From the NCBI GenBank assembly GCA_030062745.1, contig CP099839.1:6247115-6311114 (forward strand): a DNA stretch of 64,000 nucleotides, written 5' to 3'. The DNA is from Capitulum mitella (taxonomy: Eukaryota > Arthropoda > Thecostraca > Pollicipedomorpha > Pollicipedidae). Shown here piece after piece: positions 46,086 to 58,019 of the stretch (positions are counted from its first letter, which is position 1; every line of letters begins with the position of its first letter). The notes below the pieces were generated by a model. It did not search any database. It was not told the origin of the DNA and was given only the letters and a program-made list of their open reading frames with translations. The position numbers were made by a program, and so were the translations under genes.

Positions 46086-49000
46086 TCACGAGAACTGAAA
46101 GCAAATCGTTGCTCTGGACTTGCGTCCTCATGACAGATGAGTAGGTGTGCTTGCATATGTAAATGATTACTTGCTCTTTATTCTGCCCCGTCGACATTTG
46201 ATAAACCCGTCATACCTGGATGTTGCCGACACATCGACGGCCCGCCTTGTACAAGAGGAATGGACATCAGTGCGTAGGCCGTCCGGGTTTCGGAAGATGA
46301 AGGGGATCACAGGTGTCATGGACAGGGGTGAGTCTCGCAAAAAAACACCCATTCCGTCCCGGCAGGTTGGTGGCCCGAAAATATCCTTAGCCATAAAAAA
46401 GAGAGGGTTCTTTTAGAGTCGGGAAAACTGCCTGTTGATAAGTTAGAAATATCCGAAGACTTCTTCTATGTATCACTTGTTTGCTATGTGTTTTGAGGTA
46501 ACGACCAATTTATTGGTTCGGTTTTCATGATTAAGGATGGATGAATGGCTTTCAGAAACTTCAGACAGACATAAAAAGTGCGTTTGAAGCCCCAGGGAAA
46601 CATTCGTGAACCGAATTCATCATTTTCCGCGCCGACGTCATCGAGCTCGAGAACTGTCTGAGTCTCACCAAATCGACACATTTTTTTTACCCACGTTCCT
46701 GAATATTCGGGCCAAATGACAGATTAAATATATTTCAATGGCACAGACGCATGCTGATAATGACACAGACTGCGATCGTTTGTTTACCTGCAATGACAAT
46801 GCTCAGGTTCTGGTGGATCTTGAATAGCTTCGTCTTAAGGCTAATGATCACGAGACGAGCCATTGGATTTGGCCAGTCCTGCAGGGCTTTACTGACTGTT
46901 TACGCAAGGCCATTGCACGTTATATTAATTCTCAGATAATTTACCTCATTACATGGTTGCATGCCTATATTGAGCCGAAAGGAAGGAAAATACCTAAATT
47001 AACACCGACAGAAAATTAATAAGAATACTGCACTGAAAAGCACAGGTAAGACATAGGTCCAGGCACAGGTCCAGGCATACGGCGATGACTGCAGTCGTCA
47101 TCCTGTTCTCCCGGGTCTCAGAGTTTAGAGCACTGGTTTGCTTATCCTGCTGACTCCTTTATTCCGTTCGATCCTAGTCTGAACCTCAAGGCCCGCTTTA
47201 CATTCGCACAGTGCCGCTCTTCCATTTGGCCTCAAGGCTGCTGCGTCTGGACGGTGATGTCCGAACGTATCCCCGAGACGGCTGAGTCGTCCTGATGATC
47301 ATCCCTTGCAGATGGACTGGCAGGGTTTTGGTCGGTATTCATTCCTTTAGCTGGAACATGGTTCGATTTCTGTGCATAGGCCGGACGTCCCAGCTCGCGT
47401 TCCTGTGTAGCCAGGATTACCACAAAGTCCTCATCTGCGAGTAGCAGGTCGTTTTCCACATGCTTCATCACCAAACGTTCTTGAGAGGCCTGTCGATACT
47501 AGCAGCCTTGCTGAAGGGAGATGCGCAACAGTGCCTGTTACCACATGTTCACACTATGACTGCCGTGATTCGCCCCTTCCAGTTGCCTGTTATACATCAC
47601 CTCATATAGCTCTTTCATTGGCTCAAGACCCACAGACCTAACTGCTGCATCCAAAAGAGATGGAGAGGTAACTAACTGGTGTCCTCTAAAATTTGACATA
47701 AATTCCTACCAGTTCTCGTTCAATATCGCACAGAGACCCTAAAGTGAAATTACATGAGGACATACTTCGGAACCTGCTTCACACAGTGATGGCTTTTCAT
47801 CTCAGCTTCGATCCCACTGCGGCCGATGGCACGGCGTGCTGAAGCGTCTCGTGCACAATATCTATGTCTACCTCCTCGAGCCCCCGCCGATCCTGGTTCT
47901 CACCGACTTCTTGGGAGGTGCTGTCCAGTTTCCTTCGTACATTTTTGTTCCAGAATACCCCAAACTGACTTCATCCATCTGCAGCTGAGCATTCCCGGAG
48001 AGTTGTCATCCTTAGCATAGGGACCCCTCCAGCACCCGGGTATGACATCACAACATGGTGGCAGTGGCAGGTGGCTATGCCAGGCCTGAAGAGCATGTCC
48101 TCAGATTCCAGATGGTCTAGAAAGGGCTTCAGCATCGTTTGATGCACTCTGTCAGGAACGTTTGGCGATCTATGCACGAGTTCACCATTGTCATGGGTGA
48201 GATGATGCAAGGGAAGGTGGTGGTGACCTATGACGGCGGAGGCTTCGGCCTCTCTATGTACTTGGCCTCAAACAGACAATCAAACTTGTCAGGGATGTTG
48301 CACCCCCGGTTGCTAGAGAACTGTTAGAAATGTCGAAGCATTCCTGACAGCCAAAACGACGCCAAACTCACACTGAATTAAATGGCACACAAAGGAATTT
48401 CGATTTCCTTTATCCAGACATCTACTTTCTTCCAGTGACCGCAAGGCTGCCTTCTCACGTTGGTAATAGATCATGGAACACTCGTTTTCGGTTCACCGTT
48501 GAATGAAACTCCTGACCAAACTGTAATATGCTGTTAGTACTCATCTGGAAAGGGCAGCCATAGTGCTCAGTTGCCGCTTGATTCTCTGAATCCATTTTTG
48601 CCAGTTTTCTCTCACTTCCTATCTTTCTTTCGAGAGAATGGTCATTATCGATCCTCCTCATGCCCCATATATGGTGGATTTTGATGCTCCGTCTAGCAGA
48701 AAGTGACTGAGCGTGAGGGTCTCGCCTTCTTCTTTGCGTGTTTTCTAAAACTGTGCGATTCTTTTCAACTCTTCTGTCTTGCTCAGCCACCATAATTGAT
48801 GTTCTGTGACAAATGCTGCGGTATCTTCGCTAGCTTTCTGATAGAGTTACTTCTTGTGAATATCTGGCTTACAAAAAATGCTTTACAGACAGTAAAGTTT
48901 GTGTCAAATTTTAGCGAACACCCGCTACATTCGCTCCAGTACGGCTGGCTAGGACGTCACGTTGCAATCGATGGCAGCTGGTGAATGTCGCACGTGATTC

Positions 49001-49696
49001 GAAAAACTACATTGCTTGGGCAAAGTTTTGCGGGAAAAAATGCCAATACCATTTTGGGATGACGTTTGAGCATTATGGGTGAGTCCTGATTGTACAATTG
49101 TCAAAGATTGGATGTTGATCTCTTCGGAAAAGCCAACAGTGGCGCCATAGACGATGAGCGATGAAAGCGCGTGTAACAGTGTCGCTCTTCCATCTTTTCT
49201 GAACATTAATTCCTACCATCGGATGGTACTTACCAAATTTCAGAATACTGGCAGCTGAAAATCACTGCCATTACTATTTTGTTCTGATGATCAATGGCTG
49301 AAGTCATTCCGATAGTACTGTACTGAAAACAGCGACAGAGAGGTCGACATGAGGGGACGGAAAGAATAGAGCATAAAACCTCATAGGGCCGGTCTAAAAT
49401 TATCCAGAAAACATGGAAGGCAATGGAAACCCAAATCCGATCTTCAGTTCCTTTCTTCCTGGAGCTTAAAACCTTTCCTTTCTTGATAAGATGAGCTGCC
49501 TACTTGCAGGACTAAAACTTGCCATATGATATTAAAAAACGACACCTTTCTTCATTTCATCATTCCTTCGAGAATGTCTTACGCTTCTCAAAGATTATCA
49601 ACTCCGAGGTGTCGAAGTTGAAAATATTGAACCTTCTTGTCATTTGCTTGTTTGAAACGCGTCTGGGTACGGCTGCTTACCTGAAGAGGCCTTTTC
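46086..49696. other. 5' flank, no gene seen
   Basis: About 3.6 kb with short open frames on both strands, none with a recognisable domain, and no repeat family I can name. This is the longest featureless stretch upstream of pb. Confidence 0.5.
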
Positions 49697-49753
49697 ATGT
49701 AGTAAGTTTTCAAGACACATGTGTCTTGAAAGGTTACCACAGGGCTACTACAT
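49697..49753. repeat. Nested palindrome
   Basis: A perfect 24-bp palindrome (49708-49731, half-site TTTCAAGACACA) sits inside a second perfect inverted repeat, ATGTAGTA (49697-49704) and TACTACAT (49746-49753). The nested arrangement can fold as an asymmetric cruciform. It may be a dimeric factor site or the remnant of a small foldback element. Confidence 0.75.
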
Positions 49754-49909
49754 ACTAAAGGTTAAAGGAAATGTGTCCGAGATTCCGTTTCTAATCAGCC
49801 AGTATTTTTACCTTTCTGCCATTCGGCTGTCGTAACAAGCTGAATACCCAGACTGATCTGAGGACGGACAGGTATACTCGGTTTCCATGGACTGGATGCA
49901 ACTCAGACT

Positions 49910-50800
49910 CTTCGCCGCAACTGGGGCCCGTCGACGCGTCTCTCCGCGTCGCCGAGCCGTCGCGACCAACGCGTCGTCGTCGGCGGCGGTCCGACCTGAG
50001 CCGGCCGACAAGTGTGTGTCACCGGCAAAAACCGAGCCCATTAATCCACGTCGGCATTTGTCCGGGTGGATCGGGTGTCGGCGGACCGGGCCGCCATTTT
50101 TGGGCGCCCCGGGCCGGTGGCCCGGCCCGGTGCCCGCGGCTGCTTCGGCGTCGCCCGGCCGTCCGGCAACATTGATTAATTAGCCGGCGGCGAGAGACAG
50201 CCGCGGACACGGCCCCGTTGTCCTCGCGCCGGCGCCGGCCGCCGCCCCAAGGCAAACAACAGCCGACCCGCCGCAGCCGACTGGCGTGCCGCTCCCGGGC
50301 CGCGGCCGGGTCACGCCCTCCCCCGACCCCCCACCGCAGATCCCTCAACTGCGACTGGGCGGCTCGGATCGCGGCGAGCTCTCGACTGCGAGCTGTCGTC
50401 GGCAGCGCAGAAGCCGGCCGGCGCCGTAATGACGAGCTCGGCTCTGTTATTGATGGCCGCGCGGCTCAAAAATATCTGTCTCTGGAATAATGATGAATGC
50501 CCGGTATTAATGGAGTTTCGCCGTTGTCCCACATGGACGGCGTAAACAGTGTCGCGCGAGATGCCGGCTGCGTATCGCCGGGCGTATTTGTTATTTGGCG
50601 GCCGCGTCTCGGGATGAGGTCGTCGTTACGCGGTAATTAATGGGGAGAGTGCGCCCGGGGCCGGCCGGCCGTCGACAGAGGGACAGACAGGTTCGCCGAC
50701 TGTCGGCGCCTGTGCATAAATTATCTCCGCCGCCCGGCCGCCGGCTGCCGGCCGGCTTTTTGCAGCGGACTCTGCTGCGCGTCAGTCGCGCCATGAGTGC
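49910..50800. promoter_or_regulatory. CpG-rich block upstream of pb with homeodomain cores
   Basis: About 0.9 kb of CpG-rich DNA. It has overlapping TGATTAAT and TAATTA (50173-50182), TTATTGATGGCC (near 50448), AATAATGATGAATGCC (near 50486), GGTATTAATGGAG and GCGGTAATTAATGGGG (near 50631), and TAAATTATC. The many TAAT words in a block otherwise almost pure GC look selected. Candidate distal enhancer of pb or Hox3. Confidence 0.4.
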
Positions 50801-51689
50801 CGCAGCCCCAGGCGATGTGCGTCGGCGGATTAGGACCGGTCTTGGTTTTACAGTCCCGAGGTTTAACGTCAAGAGAGTCGCATTTGTCAGACAGGTCTCT
50901 CAGTTTCCTTGTCATTTAACAGTCAGCTGATTTAGTGTCAAGTTTTCATAAACTGGACCAGTTTCTGAAAGGTGTTTTGAAAACATCATCTCATATGCGT
51001 TTGCGACCAAATATCAAGCTCCAGAATTATACGCATTGCAACATGACCGTGGCATTACCGACAAAACACATCAATTTTCATGGTGGTTACGTCTTGCGAT
51101 TTGTTCTTTTCAAGAACGGCATGCCCACAAGGCCGCAACGCTGAATCGTTATCTGTTCAGGTCATCCTGAACAAACTGGATTTGTACTGCATTTTGCGTC
51201 ATCCCTTGCAATAGGTTCGGCAATCTAAACAGTAAATAAACCAACCTAAAAACAGCACAAGTTGTGCACACCGCACATCACAAATCATCGGAGTATGTTG
51301 CACAGCTGACATCAGAATGTGTCCAGCCTTACACAAGCAATAACCATCTATCAAGCGCGGCCACGAGGACCTTGCAGTGAAAAACTGTAAGACATCACAT
51401 ACATAAACAGGCTGATGGCAAATTAGAATGGTAAACTACGCTAAAATGGCTATTAATCGTCTGATATAAATAAAACGATGTTGGACTACGTGTTTTGTTA
51501 AATATGGTTTCATCGTTCCCTTTCATCTGTCATCTCTCAGGTCGATGCCTGAGATGCGCGCATAATATTGGTTAACAGTAAAGATAAACAGTCTGTAAGT
51601 CATTCAAAGCCACAGTTCAAGCCCGTTGACAGCTCCGACAGCAAGCACCAATTCCCTGGCACGATCACCCGCATTTCATCGACGACCCG
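50801..51689. other. 5' flank, nothing recognised
   Basis: About 0.9 kb of AT-leaning DNA with no recognised feature. Confidence 0.5.
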
Positions 51690-52640
51690 ACGTGACAACA
51701 GCGCTGCCCTCACCCTCAGCCGGCCTCAGACGCTTCTTCAGGGCGATGGGCAACATCATCAGTCCCCCCCGGCGCCGGTGGGTGATTCCGATCGGCGGCC
51801 GTGTCTGGCACACATCTCGGACAAAGCGGCCGGCCGGCGCGCCGACCGGCCCCCATTAGGCCGCGCCGACGGCGGCTCGGCGGGGAGACGGACGGCGGCC
51901 GAGCGGCCCTCTGGACTCCGCCGTCGACGTCGGCATCATTGAGCACCGGCCGCGGCCGTAGATGCCGTAGTAACCTAGACCTTGCGCCGGTAATAAATTA
52001 TCCTAATGGTCGTTTTCGAATCATCTGGTCGGCGGAGGTAGTCGAAAAGTCATTAGGACCGAACATTAGCAGAGAACATTATAAGGACATTATGGGTTAT
52101 GCCCGGGATTGGGGTAGGCTTTAGTCGGTGGCTGGTCCTGGTGAGGGCTAGACGGTGCCGGGCGGCGGTGCGGCGGAGCGGCCGCAGCCGCTCGCAGGGC
52201 GCGGGACGCGACGGCCGACGGCAGGAGGAGAGCGTGGACCGGTGAACCCGAGCGTGAACCGAGTGACGGCCGCGAGCCGCGATTAGTGTCTCCAGCTGGG
52301 CGTCGGCCGGCCCGCGGGACCGCACGGCATCCGTAAGCGCTCGTTCGCGTTGTTCGCCGAGCACCCGGCTCGGATTCCGGCCCGCCGCGCGCGAAAACGG
52401 CGCGCCTGTGCGTCGTTTTCGGCGCGCGTCGGCGGACGTCTTCCGTCTCCGCGTCGTTCTGCGCAGATGACCGCTCTCTACGCTGTCTGTTTAGCCAGAA
52501 CGCTGTGCGCCAATGCGTGCGGATGGCTCCTCGTCCCACTGACATCTGAAATCAATGATCAATGATTAAGTGGCGAGGGGGGACTCTCGCGTCTCCCCCA
52601 GGGTGGCACGCGCCGACTGCGGCCCGGCAAACAGCGCCAT
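51690..52640. promoter_or_regulatory. CpG-rich block with TAAT and overlapping ATCAATGATC words
   Basis: A CpG-rich block with GGTAATAAATTATCCTAATGG near 51989 and, at its right end, ATCAATGATCAATGATTAAG (52551-52570), which stacks ATCAAT and TGATTA cores in both orientations. Large overlapping frames on both strands are compositional. Confidence 0.35.
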
Positions 52641-53399
52641 GTGCACCCCAGCGGGCAATGAATCGTTTTGTTTTCCGCTGCAGACTGTTTCATCGGTTGG
52701 AGCGCGCATAAATCCCGGAAAACTCACATAAATTGCCGATTTGTGTCAAAAAGGTCTTTGTGGAAAATCCGAAGGGAGGGGATCGCTGCCAATTTATTGT
52801 CAACGTAATAAAGAATAACAGTAGAATGAAATTTTAGAAGCAAGAACGTTTGTTATTTCAATACCATGTTTCCAGGCAGGGTGTTTTTTATAGACTTTAG
52901 TTTGAATGGTTGCCCATAAATATATAAATAAATAATTGCTAGAATGTTACGTTTCACTATGCGGAAAAATGGTCATGGTATCGTCTTCATTAATTCTGTG
53001 ATTGCCTTTACTCGTTCTACCGTCATTTTTTCAGTAATGCATCGCTACGTAGATCAAGCCAGCAGTCAACCACGGGCTTCTCAAATGGGCAAAGGTAGCA
53101 AAAAGGTATGCTCTTTATTCCTCGTATCATGTGCTCCTTTTCCAGTTCGGGCCCTAGATATAGTAAAGGGCTTGAAAGGCAATAACTTCGTTTATGTGCG
53201 CCTTTCCATAAAGGAAGCCAAAACCAGACGGAACATTAAAACAAACAGTGACTTTAAAGTGGCAGGGCGCACGCAGCAACTGAGCCTTCTGCGCGTAAGT
53301 TTCGGTGCCATTTTACGTCGAGAATACATGTTATTTAAAAACCCAGGATCGCCATTTTTAAAGACGTGGCTCGGCTTCCAAACACAGCCTGGTACCATA
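52641..53399. other. 5' flank, nothing recognised
   Basis: About 0.75 kb without a recognised feature. The 172-codon plus frame at 52944-53462 has no family motif and mixed composition; I do not support it as a gene. Confidence 0.45.
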
Positions 53400-53920
53400 T
53401 CCGCACCCACGCCAGCCCCCTCCCCATCACCGGCGGCGCCTCCCGAGACCGGCATCACGTGACCGCCGCCGGCGCTCATTGGGAGCGCGATCGCCGGGGG
53501 GCACAAACAGGACCCGGTGCATAATGCCGGCGGTCAACACTGCGTTCACACGATCGCAGGTCCCCCGGGACACCGGAGAAGGCATAACGAGCGCCGCACA
53601 AACGCCTCTAAACGCAGAATCAATGCGCTGGTCAACACTGGCAGCCGGCCCTCGTCGCCAGCGCCAGGACTCGTCGAGCGTGATTGGTTGGGCAAATAGG
53701 TGCTCGAAATCCGGGGTCAATATTTGCCCGTGGGCGTGCGCGCCGGGAGAGAATGGTGGCGCTGGGCTGGCCGCTCTCGTGACCCGGGGCTGAGAGGTTA
53801 AAGGGTCGCCCCCCGAGGCACGCGAGAGGCTCATTCCCTTTTTTGCTGACTTGACTGGTTGCTGAGAGGGCGGCGGCACTGGGATTCCTGGCTTTAGTTT
53901 CCGCTGGAGTTATAAAACTG
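53400..53920 (+). promoter_or_regulatory. Promoter-like region
   Basis: This contains TCACGTGA (53455-53462), an ATTGG (inverted CCAAT) at 53478-53482, a second ATTGG inside TGATTGGTTGGGC (53681-53693), GC-rich DNA, and a TATA box TATAAAA (53911-53917) on the plus strand. The CACGTG plus CCAAT pairing also occurs in the pb upstream region at 38118-38143. No exon is recognised downstream, so this could be the start of a non-coding RNA or a distal element. Confidence 0.3.
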
Positions 53921-54478
53921 CTCTTTACCGCATGCTGCCACATACGAAAACCAAAAAACGTAGGTAAATACTTAATAATGAAGCACAAACATTGGCTTCC
54001 TACAAACTTTGAAACCACAGAACACGAAACGTATATCCCACCACGACTGGCCCGCATGAGCCACGCAGAACCCTGCATGTCTAAAATACAAATATGTTAT
54101 TGGAAAGAGCGAAATCAAGCAGAAAAATGCACGGAAATCTCTAACAATCTTCCAGGCCCGTCTAACTTTCCTGACTGTCCTGACTGTACACATAAGCAAG
54201 CACCTGACATTATCTTTCTTGGCATTAAACAATAGTTCTAAACGTTTTTCTTTATAAAGTTGATCAGAGTGATTTGCTAGGGCCGTGGTAGGCATCGAAG
54301 CCCTTGCTGAGCAGAGCTTGTTGCATGACCTCCGACCCCAACACTGATCGCACAATTCCATGCAACAGCTGATTTTTTGACGAAGGTTTTGAGGTGTTGC
54401 CAAGGTGCGATACGACCGTGCGGTAGTCAGTTTGACCCTATGTTGGCCAGGTGCCAGCTGACCTGCGGGTCAAATATC

Positions 54479-54557
54479 GAGCGTCCGGCGCGACTCGAAC
54501 CTGCCTTGCCAGGACAGGGAGACCAGGGCACTACCGACTGAGCTATTGATCACGCTC
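54479..54557 (-). repeat. tRNA-like sequence, probable SINE head
   Basis: On the minus strand GAGCGT at the start pairs with ACGCTC at the end. An A-box TAGCTCAGTCGGTAG and a B-box GGTTCGAGTC stand in tRNA order over 79 bases. The anticodon arm and the T-arm do not fold properly, so it is not a working tRNA. An A/B-box promoter without tRNA folding is typical of tRNA-derived SINEs. It bears no resemblance to the 29.8-kb tRNA-like sequence beyond the boxes. Confidence 0.6.
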
Positions 54558-55639
54558 CACCAAGTCACCTAGCTCAACCCGACTGAGTAGAATTTTTCGT
54601 TATGTATAGACCAACTGTCGATAATTACGTGATCCACCAACACAGGATGATGCCTATCTGTGAGTCTTGGCCGCTGACCAGTTGCAAGGAGCCCAAAGAG
54701 AAGTGTTTTTTCCTCGTCTTAAGTTGATAAAATCTGGCCATAATAAGTGTCATTTGTTACCGGAAGACAGTCCACCTTTTTCAAACAGATAGGCGGTTTG
54801 GAAACTTCTTTTACAAACCATGCCATTTTAGCTGTCAATCTTGGAGTCATTTTAGGAGACAATTACGCCCGTAATCGTTCGCTTTTGCTGGGTTTTGTTT
54901 CGCCATCTAATCACAAAGTGGACTGGTGTCTCAGAGTTGTCCCATATCAACCACCTGTCATCTGTCTCCGTGACTCATGTGTATTATCGTTTTTCATTGA
55001 CGTTGGACTTAGTTTAACTTCATAGGTCAAACAAAAAGTTTCCCTGACATATCAGGTCAGGTCAAGTCAAGTCAAGTCAAGCATTTAGTCAAACATATTG
55101 GTGCCTGTTACCGTTGTTTGCATTGAGGTAATCTCTGAGAATATACATTGGCCGTGCGCAAGGGTAATTTGCAAGCGTCAGATATAATGTGAAAACCATG
55201 CGGCTATTTCTCATATTTTCCCATCGGAAAATTAAAACGTGATTTCGTCAGCTATTACAGGAGGTGCGAATTTTAATCAGCTTCATGAGGACAATGGTCA
55301 CTCAGTCGTGGAAACATCACTGTAAATCGCGCGGTACCGTCTACCTGATCGTGCCCGACCCAAAGGAGGACGATCTATGACTTCCAGTGCGAGCAGCAAG
55401 ACCTCCGCGTTCCCGTTATTGAGGCCCCAGACGAGAACAAAGTGAATGAGGTTTCATCACTGTGCCCTTTTTATCTGCCACTCGATGTAACCCGAGTCGC
55501 TCTCTTCCCTTGTTCGACCCATTGGTGGGTGGTCTTACTCGCCGAAGATATCGATAAAAGAGCTTACATCCTCCGTGTCTCGTAAGTAAAGTAAATAAGA
55601 AGAGATATGGCCGCTGACAGGTAAAGGGGGCAGCTGAAC
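54558..55639. other. 5' flank; short GTCAA repeat
   Basis: There is no gene. Bases 55055-55081 are a GTCAA pentanucleotide repeat of about five units. Nothing else is recognised. Confidence 0.55.
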
Positions 55640-55790
55640 AGATAGATATAAAACCACACGTGAGGAAAAGTAGAGAGGACGAAAGGGGAGAGAGAGGGAG
55701 AGAGAAGAGGAAAGCTGTGACTGGGCGTAACCCGATGAGAACGCGCAGGCAGAGGGCGCGAGGAGGTCGCGGAGGAGAGTGCGAGAGAGT
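55640..55790 (+). repeat. Purine-rich tract
   Basis: [23 protein letters not shown] simple sequence on the plus strand inside a GA-rich segment. It gives an Arg/Glu-rich frame of no significance. Confidence 0.7.
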
Positions 55791-55929
55791 GACTTCAGGC
55801 GACTGGAAACAACCCGCACAACTATGCCTCCAAAATAGCTGCCGTAATTAGCCAGGGAATAGCGTCGGCGTTCGACGGCCAGGCCTGAGTGACACTTCCA
55901 TTTGGTGCGTCCAATGCGCCGGCCGACGA

Positions 55930-56460
55930 AAATATTCCGACCTCAATGATATTGCAATCAAATATTAAAATCTAGGCGGTCACAGTTGGGCTATATTAGA
56001 CGGGCGCGCCGGCGGCGGTGGCGAGACCGGCCGGCTCTGTGTCATTCGGCCGGCTAAAGGTTTAATTTCATTTCTGGCGAACTTAATTCATCAAAGCTGT
56101 CAACGGATTCATCGCCGGCGGCGGCGGCCTGGCCTGGCCAGCGCTGAATTATGAAAGTTTGTACTTTAGATTGCTGTGATTACAATATGCCACAAAGTTT
56201 GCTTTAATGGCGCTCCAGGCGTGCGATATTGAGGGACGCTCGTGCTGGATCGGGCGCTGGAGAGGCCGCTAAGACCGGCCGAGGAGACCGGCTCAGGCTG
56301 ACGAGCAGAGCCGGTGGCGCCGAGGGAAGAGTCAACAGGGAGTCAGAGATGGCAGAGAAATAAGACGGCAGAGAGGGCGAGAGGGAGTGTTTACGTGTCA
56401 GCCAGTCCAGGCTGGCAGAGCGCCGACCTGTTGTCTGCAGCGGAGCAGAGCGCAATTAAT
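55930..56460. promoter_or_regulatory. GC-rich block with TAAT and TGTCA words
   Basis: GC-rich DNA with TTTAATTTCATTTCTGGCG, AACTTAATTCATCAAAGC and GCTGTCAACGGATTC (56061-56113; the last has a Meis-type TGTCA core) and CGCAATTAATTCG (near 56451). Candidate regulatory element by analogy with the other blocks. Confidence 0.3.
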
Positions 56461-57529
56461 TCGAAGTCAGCAACAATGCATCGGTGTGTTTAAACGAAGC
56501 AGGGCTTAGGCATGATGATACAATTTCTAAGTGCCTACAGGGTAGTCCAAACAGCATGTCTTCGGCTGCTGACGGTAAGTAAAAGGCGCGCTGGGGCCTC
56601 TGGCTGGAAGACGATTATGTGAAATAAATGGAGCATGGAATGCTCCGTAAACTTCATAGTATATTAGGGAGTATATCCTTAATTTGAGAATCAAAGTTCA
56701 AAGACATTGTTTAACGTAGTCTTACATAAAGCGTCAGATGGTTACACAAAAACAATCATTATCCACGTTACATGTCTGCGTTTTCTACGTTTCATCGCGT
56801 CATGTGTTCTGAGATCGCAATAATTTTGCTTTATGAATTATTTTCGGTTCCATGAAAACCAAAATGAAAACTTTTTCCTTGGTTCCCGTCTTAGTTTCAT
56901 CAGATCTTAGTGTTTGCAACCAACAACAGTCTGTCTTTCCATATCTGCATGACTGATTGAAATTAGTCATTTATTTTTTGTTCAGCGGCATACTTTTGAT
57001 AAAAATAAAATACAGTCTTGTGTCTGCGATGGATCAGCTCAGCTTGCTTCAACGGACTTGTGGCTTTGGTCTCGATGGACATATAGCTCTGGTTCTGCGT
57101 CTGTGCGTATAGTCTCAGAAGATCTGTTTAATCTGAATCTGCAGTAATCGTCTTTGTGAATGTCTAATGGTCCTTGTTGGTGAACCATCAAACCGTTCTA
57201 ACGGATGTATGTGACTCGTCACAAAAGATCCATAGGTTTGTTTTAACAGATCTCTATCTTTTGTTGCAGAAGATGTGCACGGTTTACCAATGTTAGTGTA
57301 TGTGTGGGGTCGTCTCGGTGAATTTCCCCCTCGTCTCATTAGATTACAGTGGATCTTCGCGGTTCACCCCACGTTCACCCAGCGGTTCACACTGCTCGGT
57401 CTGCGTCTGTGGATTTGCGCGGCCCGTGTCGGCGTATCTGCGCGATCAGTCCCGGCGGATCTCCGTGGTCCATCTCAGTGCATCTGCCCGGTCCGTCTCA
57501 GATTATCTGCGCGGTCAGTCCCGGCGGAT
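56461..57529. other. 5' flank, nothing supported
   Basis: No gene is recognised. Near 56534 the minus strand reads CTACCCTGTAG, the seed of the miR-10/miR-993 family, but flanking bases do not form a precursor hairpin (see rejected items). Confidence 0.45.
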
Positions 57530-57960
57530 TTGCGAGTCCGTTTCTGCCGTCCCGATGGGCCTGCACCTCCGGCGGAGCCGATCAGCGGCCGCGGCGGCGG
57601 CGCGTTTTTGTCGCCGTGCCAGCGTCCGGCGTCCGGCGGCAGATTGGCGGCCGTGTCGCGGCGCCGGCGCCGCCCTCCAATCTGTCCGGCTGTCCCCGGC
57701 GCGGCCCCGAAGCCCGGCCGCCAGCGGCGGCTCAATATGGCGCCGACGCCGCCTCGGACGCGGCCGCTCTGATGCGAAAACAATCGGCCCGCCGCGCCGC
57801 CGCCGCCGCCGCCGTGGCGGTCAGCCGCCCCGGCCGTGTGGGCGGCGGGCGCGGCGCGCTGGAGAGACCGCCTGACGACCCCAATCCCCGGCTCGGCGAA
57901 CCCGGCGCCGCCGCGTGCACATTTTCAATCTAATAATCCCTAATTACGGGATCAGAATTC
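57530..57960. promoter_or_regulatory. CpG-rich block ending in TAATTA
   Basis: About 0.4 kb of extreme CpG density, followed by TCTAATAATCCCTAATTACG (57930-57949) with a TAATTA at 57941-57946. Three overlapping frames here are compositional. Confidence 0.35.
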
Positions 57961-58019
57961 TGTGCGACGCCCGCGCCATATTGAACGGGCTTCGGATGGG
58001 TCTGTTAGAAGGCGGCGTC

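Noticed and set aside
52944..53462. 172-codon plus frame, the best non-GC-rich candidate upstream of pb
   Set aside because: No recognisable family, no conserved motif and no supporting promoter or splice structure.
56520..56545. Minus-strand CTACCCTGTAG, seed of miR-10/miR-993, in the Hox flank where such a microRNA could lie
   Set aside because: Bases after position 11 do not match either family, and neither flank can pair to form a precursor hairpin; there is only a 5-bp CTTAG/CTAAG match. An RNA-fold of 56440-56620 and small-RNA reads would overturn this.
57275..57933. Three overlapping plus frames of 165-194 codons
   Set aside because: They are open through CpG-rich composition and a short CGGTC-type repeat. 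No domain is present.
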